64,000 nucleotides of DNA from positions 819,703 through 883,702 of the forward strand of contig NZ_QENQ01000001.1 of NCBI RefSeq assembly GCF_003096275.1, read 5' to 3'. The notes below the pieces were generated by a model. That model saw only the letters and a program-made list of their open reading frames with translations. It was not told the DNA's origin and ran no database searches. This DNA comes from Sphingomonas pokkalii (GTDB lineage: Bacteria > Pseudomonadota > Alphaproteobacteria > Sphingomonadales > Sphingomonadaceae). A program made the translations under genes and the position numbers. This document shows, piece by piece, positions 7,359 through 15,113 of the stretch (its first letter is position 1; each line of letters begins with the position of its first letter).

Positions 7359-9662
7359 ATGAACGGCAGGACCGTGCTCGTGCTGATGGCGAGCGCCAGT
7401 GCGCTGGCGGGCGGAATTGCGCAGGCGCAGACGGCGCCGACCGCACCGCAGGACAATCCGCAGCTCACCGACGAGATCATCGTCACCGCGCAGAACCGCG
7501 CACAGAGCGTACAGAATGTGCCGATCGCGATCTCGGTAATCTCTGGCGATGCCCTGAAGGACAAGGGGGTCACCGACTTCACCTCGGTGCAGAAGGTCTC
7601 GCCCGCGCTGCAGGTGACCAACGACACCAACAACACCCGCGTTTCGGTGCGCGGGGTCGGCTCGCTGACCAACAACGAGGCGCAGGACCAGTCGATCGCG
7701 GTCAATATCGACGGCGAGTATATCAACCGCCCGACCATCCTGAACGCCGCGATCTTCGACCTGGACCGCGTCGAGGTGCTGCGTGGGCCGCAGGGGACGC
7801 TGTACGGCCGCAACTCGACCGGTGGCGCGGTGAACTTCATCACGCGCAAGCCGGGCGATACCTTCGCGGTCAACGCCTCGGCCAGCTATGGCAACTACAA
7901 CCAGGTGCTGGTGGACGGCGGTGTCGACGTGCCGCTGGGCGATGTCGGCGGAGTGCGCGTCGCCGGCTTCTACCGCTCGCACGACGGGTATACCACGCAT
8001 CCGAATACGCCGTTCAGCCCGACTCCGGCGTTCACGCCCAGCAAGACCGCGGAAAGCGACACCGACAATACCGGTGGCGGCCGTGTCAGCCTGCGCCTCA
8101 AGCCGGCGGCGGGCTTCACCATCGATGCGGCGGTGGAGCATGTCGAGCAGACGCTGATCCCGGCCGCCCAGGCCTGGCAGGACATGGCGAGCGCCGCCAA
8201 CAATCCGGGTTCGAGCACTACCAGCTGCGCCAATGGCTGGGCGGCGGCCTATACCGTGCCGGGCGGCGTCGGCTGTGTGCCGAAGAACACCACCACCTTG
8301 TCGAAGATCGATCGCAGCAACTATGCCTCGCCGCTGATCGGTGTGGGTTCGCTGCACCAGATCTCGACCGCCGCGCGTGCAAGGGTCGCCTATGATTTCG
8401 GCCCCGCGACGCTCACCTATACGGGCGGCTATCGCAGCACCAAGAACACCGGGCAGAACACGCTGTCGCCGGCCTTCGCCTTCACCAATTTCGGCGGCCG
8501 GGTGAAGACCCAAAGCCACGAGTTGCGCCTCAACGGCAATGTGAACGGCATCGAATGGCAGACTGGCGCCTTCTACTTCCGCGAGAAGCAGGACACCAAT
8601 GGCGGCCTTTACAGCCCGTTCATCGGCCCCAACGGCTCCTATGTGAACTATTTCCGCCATCCGACGCTGAGCGAAAGCGTGTCGGGCTTCGCGCAGGTGG
8701 AAGTGCCGCTCACTACCCAACTCACCGCCGTGGGCGGCGCGCGCTACACGCATGACATACGCAGCGCGACCTTCACCAACTATTTCTTCGCGTTCAACAG
8801 CGGTCCGATCGAGCTGACCAACCAGCCCTCCGCCAGCACCCCGCTCCATTATTCGGGCAGCAAGTTCACCTGGCTGGCGGGTCTCAACTACAAGCCCAAT
8901 GCCGATACGCTGCTCTACGCGAAGGTCTCGACCGGCTATAAGGCGGGTGGCTTCGACGGCACCGGCAAGACGTTCAACCCGGAAAACAACACCGCCTATG
9001 AGGGCGGCGCCAAATTGCGCTTCGCGGGCAACAACACGCTGAACGTCGCGGGCTTCTATTACGACTACAAGGATCTGCAGAACGACGTGCTGCTCAATCC
9101 CGTCGTCGGTGCGCAGACCTTCAACGCCGGTAGCGCCAAGATCTACGGGGTAGAGGCGGAGGCCAATCTGCATCCCAGTCGCGCCGACACGATTTCGCTG
9201 GCCGTGAACCTGATGCACGCGACCTACCGCAAGTTCCAGGCGAGCGTCGCGGCCTTTACCAACGGCAACGTGCCGGCCACGCCGCCTACGGTCGACCTCG
9301 GCGGCAACCGTCTGCCCCAGGCGCCCAACGCGATCGTCTCGGTCGGCTGGGATCATGTGTTCGATCTTGGCGGTGCCGGCACGATCACGGCCTCGGCCTA
9401 TTCGCGCTATAAAGGAAACTATTACCTCGATTTCTACAACTATAACGACTCGAAGCAGATCGGCCACACGCAGAGCGATTTCAGTCTCGAGTACAAGCCG
9501 GCGAACAAGCATTACAGCGTGCAGGCGTTCGTGCGGAACATCGAGAATTATCGCCTGATTGCCTATGCCGGCAACACCGTGGTGCCGGGAGTCGCCAATA
9601 TCTACAACTGGCAGTTCACGCCGCCGCGGACCTATGGCGTTCGTCTCGGCATCGACTTCTGA
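7359..9662 (+). CDS. TonB-dependent receptor, glycoside locus
   Basis: This 767-residue outer-membrane receptor has a signal peptide ending at AQAQ (about residue 22), a plug-domain start DEIIVTAQNR, the LRGPQGTLYGRNSTGG plug signature and a 22-strand barrel ending in the usual aromatic residue (IDF). Receptors of this class use TonB energy to import large substrates across the outer membrane. The ATG at 7359 is preceded by GGGAGAGAG; the frame continues upstream but lacks signal-peptide character. It shares its promoter region with the sugar-metabolism run and directly precedes the 3-dehydrogenase pair, so a plant glycoside is the likely cargo rather than iron. Confidence 0.92.
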   Translation: MNGRTVLVLMASASALAGGIAQAQTAPTAPQDNPQLTDEIIVTAQNRAQSVQNVPIAISVISGDALKDKGVTDFTSVQKVSPALQVTNDTNNTRVSVRGVGSLTNNEAQDQSIAVNIDGEYINRPTILNAAIFDLDRVEVLRGPQGTLYGRNSTGGAVNFITRKPGDTFAVNASASYGNYNQVLVDGGVDVPLGDVGGVRVAGFYRSHDGYTTHPNTPFSPTPAFTPSKTAESDTDNTGGGRVSLRLKPAAGFTIDAAVEHVEQTLIPAAQAWQDMASAANNPGSSTTSCANGWAAAYTVPGGVGCVPKNTTTLSKIDRSNYASPLIGVGSLHQISTAARARVAYDFGPATLTYTGGYRSTKNTGQNTLSPAFAFTNFGGRVKTQSHELRLNGNVNGIEWQTGAFYFREKQDTNGGLYSPFIGPNGSYVNYFRHPTLSESVSGFAQVEVPLTTQLTAVGGARYTHDIRSATFTNYFFAFNSGPIELTNQPSASTPLHYSGSKFTWLAGLNYKPNADTLLYAKVSTGYKAGGFDGTGKTFNPENNTAYEGGAKLRFAGNNTLNVAGFYYDYKDLQNDVLLNPVVGAQTFNAGSAKIYGVEAEANLHPSRADTISLAVNLMHATYRKFQASVAAFTNGNVPATPPTVDLGGNRLPQAPNAIVSVGWDHVFDLGGAGTITASAYSRYKGNYYLDFYNYNDSKQIGHTQSDFSLEYKPANKHYSVQAFVRNIENYRLIAYAGNTVVPGVANIYNWQFTPPRTYGVRLGIDF

Positions 9663-9721
9663 TCGGGCGGGGCGGCACGCGCTGTCGCCCCAAACCCTGT
9701 GCGTGTGGGAGAGGATCAAGG

Positions 9722-10354
9722 ATGGCGGAGCGGCAGGCGGCGGGGTGGAGCCGTCGCGATTTCTTCGGTGGGGCGGCGTTGCTTGCGATGGCGGTTGGCA
9801 TCCCCGCGGCAGTTGCCCATTTTGCCGATCTCGATCCCTCGGACGAGCCAAGCGACCGCCAACGTGCGATGATCGCGGGCGTGTCGCAGCTGGTGATCCC
9901 GCGCACCGATACCGCCGGGGCCGGCGATGTCGGCGTCGGCGACTTCGTGATCCTTGCGCTCGCCCATGGGCTGGAGGGATCGCGCGCGCCGCTCGCCGCG
10001 GATGCGATGCCCAACCTCGCCAGTTTCCAGCGGCGCGACGGATCGCTGCGCCATCTCGATTGGCTGGAGACGCAGCTCGACCAGCGCGCGTCCGGTGATT
10101 TCCAGAAGGCCGATCCCGCCCGGCGCATCGCTGCGCTCCAGGCGCTGGACGGCGAAGCCTTTGGCGAGGGCGTCCGCTCCCATCCCTGGCGGACGATCAA
10201 GGGCCTGATCCTCACCGGCTATTACACGTCAGAGGTAGGCGGATCGAAGGAACTCAACTACGAACTCGTGCCCGGCCGCTGGGATCCGGACCTGCCGCGC
10301 ACGCCGGCCACCCACGCCTGGTCCAGCGACTGGACTGCGGTGGATTTCGGCTGA
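9722..10354 (+). CDS. Gluconate 2-dehydrogenase subunit 3-like small subunit of a GMC dehydrogenase
   Basis: This 210-residue protein matches the gluconate 2-dehydrogenase subunit 3 (gamma) family, the small partner of membrane-associated GMC dehydrogenases such as glucoside 3-dehydrogenase. A twin-arginine signal (SRRDFFGGAALL, residues 10-21) indicates export of the folded complex to the periplasm, the small subunit carrying the catalytic subunit with it. Its TGA overlaps the next ATG (ATGA at 10352-10356), typical of tightly coupled subunits. The ribosome-binding site is GGGAGAGGA. The cytochrome c subunit often found with such enzymes is not encoded nearby. Confidence 0.85.
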   Translation: MAERQAAGWSRRDFFGGAALLAMAVGIPAAVAHFADLDPSDEPSDRQRAMIAGVSQLVIPRTDTAGAGDVGVGDFVILALAHGLEGSRAPLAADAMPNLASFQRRDGSLRHLDWLETQLDQRASGDFQKADPARRIAALQALDGEAFGEGVRSHPWRTIKGLILTGYYTSEVGGSKELNYELVPGRWDPDLPRTPATHAWSSDWTAVDFG

Positions 10355-12054
10355 TGGCGGGGGAAGCGATGCAATTCGACGCGATCGTCGTGGGCTCCGG
10401 CATCACCGGCGGCTGGGCGGCCAAGGAGCTGACCGAGGCGGGCTTGCGCGTGCTGATGGTCGAGCGCGGCCGCGCCATCCGTCACCAGCAGGATTACGAA
10501 ACCGAGACCAAGGCGCCTTGGGAAATGCCGTTCCGCGGGATCGGCGACACGGCGCGCTACCGCCAGGATTATCCGGTGCAGATGCTCAACCGGCATTTCA
10601 CCGAGTTCACCGAAGGCCATTTCGTCAACGACCGCGAAAATCCCTACGCGACGGCGGACGGAACCGATTTCACCTGGTTTCGCAGCTACCAGCTCGGCGG
10701 GCGCTCGCTGACCTGGGGGCGCCAATCCTATCGCTGGTCGGACTATGATTTCGGCGCCAACAAGCGCGACGGGCACGGCACCGACTGGCCGATCCGCTAC
10801 GCCGATCTCGCCCCTTGGTACGATCATGTCGAGAGCTTCATCGGGGTCTCGGGCGCGGCGGAGGGGCTGAAGCAGCTGCCCGACGGCAAGTTCCAGCCGC
10901 CAATGGCACTCAACGTGGTCGAGCAGCATGTCCGCGGCGTGCTGGCGGAGAAATTCCCCGGCCGGCGCCTGACGATCGGCCGTACCGCCAACCTTACCGA
11001 GGCCAAGCCCGAGGAGGGGCGGGCGCAGTGCCAGTATCGCAGCATCTGCGCGCGCGGTTGCTCCTATGGCGCCTATTTCTCCACCCAGTCGTCGACGCTG
11101 CCCGCCGCGCAGAAGACCGGCCGGCTTACGGTGGTGACCGACGCGGTGGTGGAGAAGATCGACTATGATCCCGTCACCCGGCGCGTCACCGGGGTGCGCT
11201 GGATCGACACCGCCTCGAACCGGCGGCGCGCGGCCTCGGCGCGGATCGTGTTCCTCAATGCCGGCGCGTTCAATTCGGTGCACCTGCTGCTCAACTCGGC
11301 GAGCGAGGCGATGCCGCACGGCCTCGCCAACGAAAGCGGCGTGCTCGGCACGCACATCATGGATCATGCCAACACGCTGTCGGCCATGGCGATCATGCCG
11401 GGGTTCGAGGCGCATACGACCTTCGGCAACCGCCCGACCGGCGTGATCGTGCCCCGCTACCGCAATCTGGACGTGATGGACGGCATCGGCCACACCCGCG
11501 GCTTCTCGTTCCAGGGCGGGGCGCTGCAATCCACTTGGACCGCCGGCAAGCGCGAGGCCGGTATCGGCGCCGACTACAAGGCCAAGCTGCGCCAGGTGGG
11601 ACCGTGGAAAATGGTGCTGGTCGGGTTCGCCGATTGCGTGCCGCGCGCCTCCAATCGCCTGACCCTCGATGCCGTGAAGACCGACGGTCGCGGCATCCCG
11701 CAGCTCAACATCGCCTTTGCGTTCGGCAAGGAGGAGCAGGCGGCGCTCGCCCAGGCCAAGGCCGACGCCGCCGAAATGCTGACCGCGGCGGGTGGCCATG
11801 TGATCCTTGGCTTCGATCGGCCGGGGCCGGGGGGCACCGCGATCCACGAGATGGGCGGCGCGCGGATGGGCTGGGATCCGGCCACCTCGGTGCTCAATCG
11901 CTGGAGCCAGGCGCATGCCATCCCCAACCTGTTCGTCACCGACGGCGCGCAGATGAGTTCCTCGGCGTGCCAGAACCCGTCGCTCACCTATATGGCGCTC
12001 ACGGCGCGGGCCTGTAACTACGCCGTCGAGCAGCTGCGTGCCGGCACGCTCTGA
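10354..12054 (+). CDS. GMC oxidoreductase, probable FAD-dependent glucoside 3-dehydrogenase
   Basis: This 566-residue flavoprotein of the glucose-methanol-choline family has the FAD-binding GSGITGG near residues 14-20, a conserved His in GTAIHEMGG and the C-terminal QNPSLT region. Cys226, Cys232 and Cys236 form C-x5-C-x3-C, the spacing described for the 3Fe-4S cluster of bacterial FAD glucose dehydrogenases. Paired with a Tat-exported gamma subunit it fits glucoside 3-dehydrogenase, which makes 3-keto-glycosides, the substrates needed by the deglycosidase pair at 3.5-4.9 kb. An internal ATG at 10369 is an alternative start. Gluconate or sorbitol dehydrogenase is the alternative function. Confidence 0.85.
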   Translation: MAGEAMQFDAIVVGSGITGGWAAKELTEAGLRVLMVERGRAIRHQQDYETETKAPWEMPFRGIGDTARYRQDYPVQMLNRHFTEFTEGHFVNDRENPYATADGTDFTWFRSYQLGGRSLTWGRQSYRWSDYDFGANKRDGHGTDWPIRYADLAPWYDHVESFIGVSGAAEGLKQLPDGKFQPPMALNVVEQHVRGVLAEKFPGRRLTIGRTANLTEAKPEEGRAQCQYRSICARGCSYGAYFSTQSSTLPAAQKTGRLTVVTDAVVEKIDYDPVTRRVTGVRWIDTASNRRRAASARIVFLNAGAFNSVHLLLNSASEAMPHGLANESGVLGTHIMDHANTLSAMAIMPGFEAHTTFGNRPTGVIVPRYRNLDVMDGIGHTRGFSFQGGALQSTWTAGKREAGIGADYKAKLRQVGPWKMVLVGFADCVPRASNRLTLDAVKTDGRGIPQLNIAFAFGKEEQAALAQAKADAAEMLTAAGGHVILGFDRPGPGGTAIHEMGGARMGWDPATSVLNRWSQAHAIPNLFVTDGAQMSSSACQNPSLTYMALTARACNYAVEQLRAGTL

Positions 12055-13441
12055 TCCCGCCCCCCTCACCGAGCGGCAGAAGAGCCTCGCCTTCTTCACG
12101 CTGATCATCGCGCTGGTGCTGGAGATCGTCGACGTGACGATCGTCAACACGGCGTTGCCCTCGATCCAGGCGGAGTTCGGCGGATCGGGCGCGTTCGCCC
12201 AGTGGGTGGTGGCGGGCTATGTGCTGCCGTACGCGTTGCTGCTGATGCTGTCCGGCCGGCTCGGCGATCTGTTCGGCAGTCGGACCTTGTTCCTGATCGG
12301 GGTGGCCGGGTTCACGCTTGCCTCGCTCGGCTGCGGGATTGCGCCGAATGGTAACGCGCTGATCGTTGCGCGTGTGCTGCAGGGCGGGGCGGGCGCGCTG
12401 ATGGCGCCGCAGGTGCTGGCGGTCATCCAGCAGCTCTACGCGCCTGTCGAGCGGATCGGGCGGCTTGCCTGGTTCGGTGTTATCGGCGGCCTTTCGTCGA
12501 TCGCCGGACCTATCCTCGGCGGCTTCCTGATCGCCGCCGATATTGGCGGGCTCGGCTGGCGGAGCGTGTTTCTGATCAATATGCCGATCGGCGTCGTTGC
12601 GCTGGTTGCTGGATGGTGGACGCTGCCGCGAAGCCGGCGGGATGCCTCGACACGGATCGATCTTGTCGGCACATTGAGTTTCGGTGCTGCGATGCTGGCG
12701 CTGCTCTTTCCGCTGCTGCAGGCGGAGAAGGACGGGCTGCACGGGCCTTTGCTTGGGCTGTTGCTGGCGGGCTTGCCGTTGCTGTTCTTTGCCTGGTCGC
12801 GGCTCAAGCGCCGAGCGGCGCGGGGCGGTGCGGTGCTGTTCCCACCGCATCTGCTTGCCAATCGCCTGTTCCGAACCGGCATCATGTTACTGCTGCTCTT
12901 CTCGGCCGCCAATACCGGCTTCCTGTTCCTGTTTGCCTATGCCCTGCAGCGGGTGGCGCATTTCTCGCCATTCGAGACGGGATTGATCCACATGCCGTTC
13001 AGCGCGGGCGTGATGTTGGGCATGGGCCTGATCGGCCGGCGGCTGGCGCGGCGCGCCGAAAAATGGATCCTGGTGGTCGGCTATAGCCTGCTGGGGCTCT
13101 GTGCCGGGGCGTCGCTCGCCTGGATCGAGAGCGCTGGTCTGTCTCTCGCGCTGCTGGTGCCGGTGCTGCTTGCCGCGGGAATCGGCATGGGGATGAGCAG
13201 CGGCCCGGCGACGCCGCTGATCCTTGCTCAAGTCGATCGTGCCGACGCGGGTTCCGCGAGCGGGATCATCAAGACGGTGCAGCAGATGGGCGGGGTGACC
13301 GGCGTCGCGCTGGTCGGTGCCGCCTATTTCCGGCTGTCGGATTCCCATAGTCTGATACCGTCGATCGTCGTCGTCATCGTGCTGCTAGGTATGGGTGCCG
13401 TGATGGCCGCGCGGCTTCCCGCGCGCATCTACGCGGACTGA
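12038..13441 (+). CDS. DHA2-family MFS drug/solute exporter
   Basis: This is a 467-residue membrane protein with about 14 hydrophobic segments and EmrB/QacA features (LEIVDVTIVNTALPSI in helix 1, GRLGDLFG loop). Such proteins are proton-driven exporters of toxic organic compounds. The GTG start lies inside the end of the GMC gene (17-base overlap), so translation is probably coupled. In this operon it may expel a toxic aromatic aglycone. Its last bases overlap the convergent VOC gene. Confidence 0.87.
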   Translation: MPARSDPAPLTERQKSLAFFTLIIALVLEIVDVTIVNTALPSIQAEFGGSGAFAQWVVAGYVLPYALLLMLSGRLGDLFGSRTLFLIGVAGFTLASLGCGIAPNGNALIVARVLQGGAGALMAPQVLAVIQQLYAPVERIGRLAWFGVIGGLSSIAGPILGGFLIAADIGGLGWRSVFLINMPIGVVALVAGWWTLPRSRRDASTRIDLVGTLSFGAAMLALLFPLLQAEKDGLHGPLLGLLLAGLPLLFFAWSRLKRRAARGGAVLFPPHLLANRLFRTGIMLLLLFSAANTGFLFLFAYALQRVAHFSPFETGLIHMPFSAGVMLGMGLIGRRLARRAEKWILVVGYSLLGLCAGASLAWIESAGLSLALLVPVLLAAGIGMGMSSGPATPLILAQVDRADAGSASGIIKTVQQMGGVTGVALVGAAYFRLSDSHSLIPSIVVVIVLLGMGAVMAARLPARIYAD

Positions 13442-13836
13442 AGCGCCTCCTTCAGTTCGACGCGGTTCCCGTCGGGATCGCGAAGATACAGCGATCGACC
13501 GGTGCCTTGCGCACCATAACGCGACGCGATCGGCGGCTCGGTCGCAACGCCCTGCCCCGCGAGGTGCGCGAGGAGTGCCGCCTCATCGAACGGTGAAATC
13601 TGCAGGCAGAAATGGTCGACATTGTCACCAACGCCCGCGCGCCCTGCGTTTCCGACAAGATCGATCATGGACGCGCCCGCTCGCAAATGCACGAGATTAT
13701 ACTCCGGGCGCCGTCGATCGACGGTGCAGCCGATGACGTCGCAATAGAAGCCGATACTCCGCTCCACGTCGGCAACGCGGAGAACGATGTGATCAAGCGC
13801 CTCAAGATGAAAGGGGGTCTGGTTCCCAGCGGACAT
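13429..13836 (-). CDS. VOC/glyoxalase-family protein
   Basis: This is a 135-residue single-module vicinal-oxygen-chelate protein with the opening LDHIVLRVADVERSIGFY, a central VDHFCLQ and the closing DPDGNRVELKE. His, His and Glu in these segments are the likely metal ligands. Family members include glyoxalase I, fosfomycin resistance proteins and dioxygenases, so the reaction is open. The ATG has GGGAGAG upstream. Its 3' end overlaps the convergent exporter gene by 13 bases. Confidence 0.8.
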   Translation of the reverse strand: MSAGNQTPFHLEALDHIVLRVADVERSIGFYCDVIGCTVDRRRPEYNLVHLRAGASMIDLVGNAGRAGVGDNVDHFCLQISPFDEAALLAHLAGQGVATEPPIASRYGAQGTGRSLYLRDPDGNRVELKEALQSA

Positions 13837-14185
13837 CGTTTCTCTCCCGTCCCAACAAGATACGAAGCTTCGTCACATAGATCGAGTGTCCGTTTGGGCG
13901 CTCTTGAGCGGAGGCGGGGTGTTTTTCACGGCACTGTTTGCTGGGATATTATTTAAAATACTGAATAATAATCGAATTATGCTATTATCGATGTGCGCCT
14001 GGGCATGGTCCCGCCCTTCTCCTCCGGGGTGCTGCGCGCCGGTCCTTCGTATTCCCGGCCGGGGGCGGCAAATGTGGTTGGGAGCAGGTTGACCAGGGCG
14101 TGGGCGATCGCCGTCCGTGTCGCAGGAGAGGCTCGCACCCGAGCGCCATCGGCTGCTACAGCGGGGGGCACTTTAAGGGGCCGAT
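13837..14185. promoter_or_regulatory. Intergenic region with AT-rich inverted repeat
   Basis: No convincing gene is seen here. An AT-rich island (about 13940-13990) contains the inverted repeat TATTATT (13947-13953) and AATAATA (13964-13970) with a 10-bp spacer. It lies between the divergent VOC gene and psd and probably holds their promoters. Confidence 0.4.
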
Positions 14186-15037
14186 ATGTCCGAACGCCTT
14201 GCCGTCCTGTTGCAACATGCCTTGCCGAAACAGCGCCTCACCCTTCTGGCGGGTCGGGTCGCCCGCGCGCGGGGTGGGCCAATGACGCGATGGCTGATCC
14301 GCCGCTTCGTCGCCCGATATGGGGTAGACATGGGCGAGGCGGCAATTCCGGACATCGCCGGCTATGCCAGTTTCAACGATTTCTTCACGCGCCCGTTGCG
14401 TGAAGGCGTCCGCCCGCTGGCGCGCGCCGATTTCGTCTGCCCGGTCGACGGCGCGATCAGCCAGGTGGGGGCGATCGACGACCACCACATCGTCCAGGCC
14501 AAGGGCCATCGCTTCACGACCACCGCATTGCTCGGTGGCGATCCTGCGCTGGCCGCTGCGTTTCGGCACGGCAGCTTCGCCAACCTCTACCTCTCGCCGC
14601 GCGACTATCATCGGATCCACATGCCCTGCACGGGCAGGCTGACCCGCATGATCCACATTCCGGGCAGCCTGTTCTCGGTGAACCCGGTCACCGCGCGGGG
14701 GGTGCCGAATCTGTTCGCGCGCAACGAACGCGTCGTCTGCCTGTTCGACAGCGCGGAGCATGGTCCCTTCGCGATGGTGCTGGTCGGTGCCACCATCGTC
14801 GGCAGCATGGCGACGGCGTGGCACGGCATCGTCAATGCGCGGCGTACCCATGCGCTGGGCGAATGGGTCTATACGGATCGGGACATCCTATTGAAGCAGG
14901 GGGAAGAGATGGGCCGCTTCCTGCTCGGCTCGACGGTCGTGCTGCTCTTCCGTCAGGGCGCGATCACGTTCGAGGAAAGCTGGGCGCCGGAACGGCCGGT
15001 ACGGCTCGGCGAGCGCATGGGCGATCACCGAGCCTGA
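14186..15037 (+). CDS. psd: Phosphatidylserine decarboxylase proenzyme
   Basis: Psd converts phosphatidylserine to phosphatidylethanolamine at the inner membrane. The 283-residue proenzyme has the self-cleavage motif LGST, in which Ser249 would become the pyruvoyl group of the alpha chain, plus the family motifs FNDFFTRPL and DGAISQ. The YLSPRDYHRIHMP segment carries the conserved catalytic His. Length and motifs fit the larger (type I) class. It stands alone, with convergent neighbours downstream. Confidence 0.95.
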   Translation: MSERLAVLLQHALPKQRLTLLAGRVARARGGPMTRWLIRRFVARYGVDMGEAAIPDIAGYASFNDFFTRPLREGVRPLARADFVCPVDGAISQVGAIDDHHIVQAKGHRFTTTALLGGDPALAAAFRHGSFANLYLSPRDYHRIHMPCTGRLTRMIHIPGSLFSVNPVTARGVPNLFARNERVVCLFDSAEHGPFAMVLVGATIVGSMATAWHGIVNARRTHALGEWVYTDRDILLKQGEEMGRFLLGSTVVLLFRQGAITFEESWAPERPVRLGERMGDHRA

Positions 15038-15080
15038 TGGCGTCGGGCGGGGCCTACCTCGCCCCAGCCCAAGGACGGGT

Positions 15081-15103
15081 GGCCCCGCATCTGGCGCGGG
15101 GCC
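15081..15103. terminator. Hairpin between convergent psd and autotransporter genes
   Basis: GGCCCCGC (15081-15088) and GCGGGGCC (15096-15103) form a perfect 8-bp stem with a 7-nt loop. There is no strong T-run, so termination here is plausible but not certain. Confidence 0.45.
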
Positions 15104-15113
15104 TTGTCCGACG

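Noticed and set aside
7302..9851. 849-residue minus-strand open frame
   Set aside because: It is antisense to a clear TonB-dependent receptor and has no recognisable domain.
10258..12150. 630-residue minus-strand open frame
   Set aside because: It is antisense to the GMC dehydrogenase and has shadow composition.
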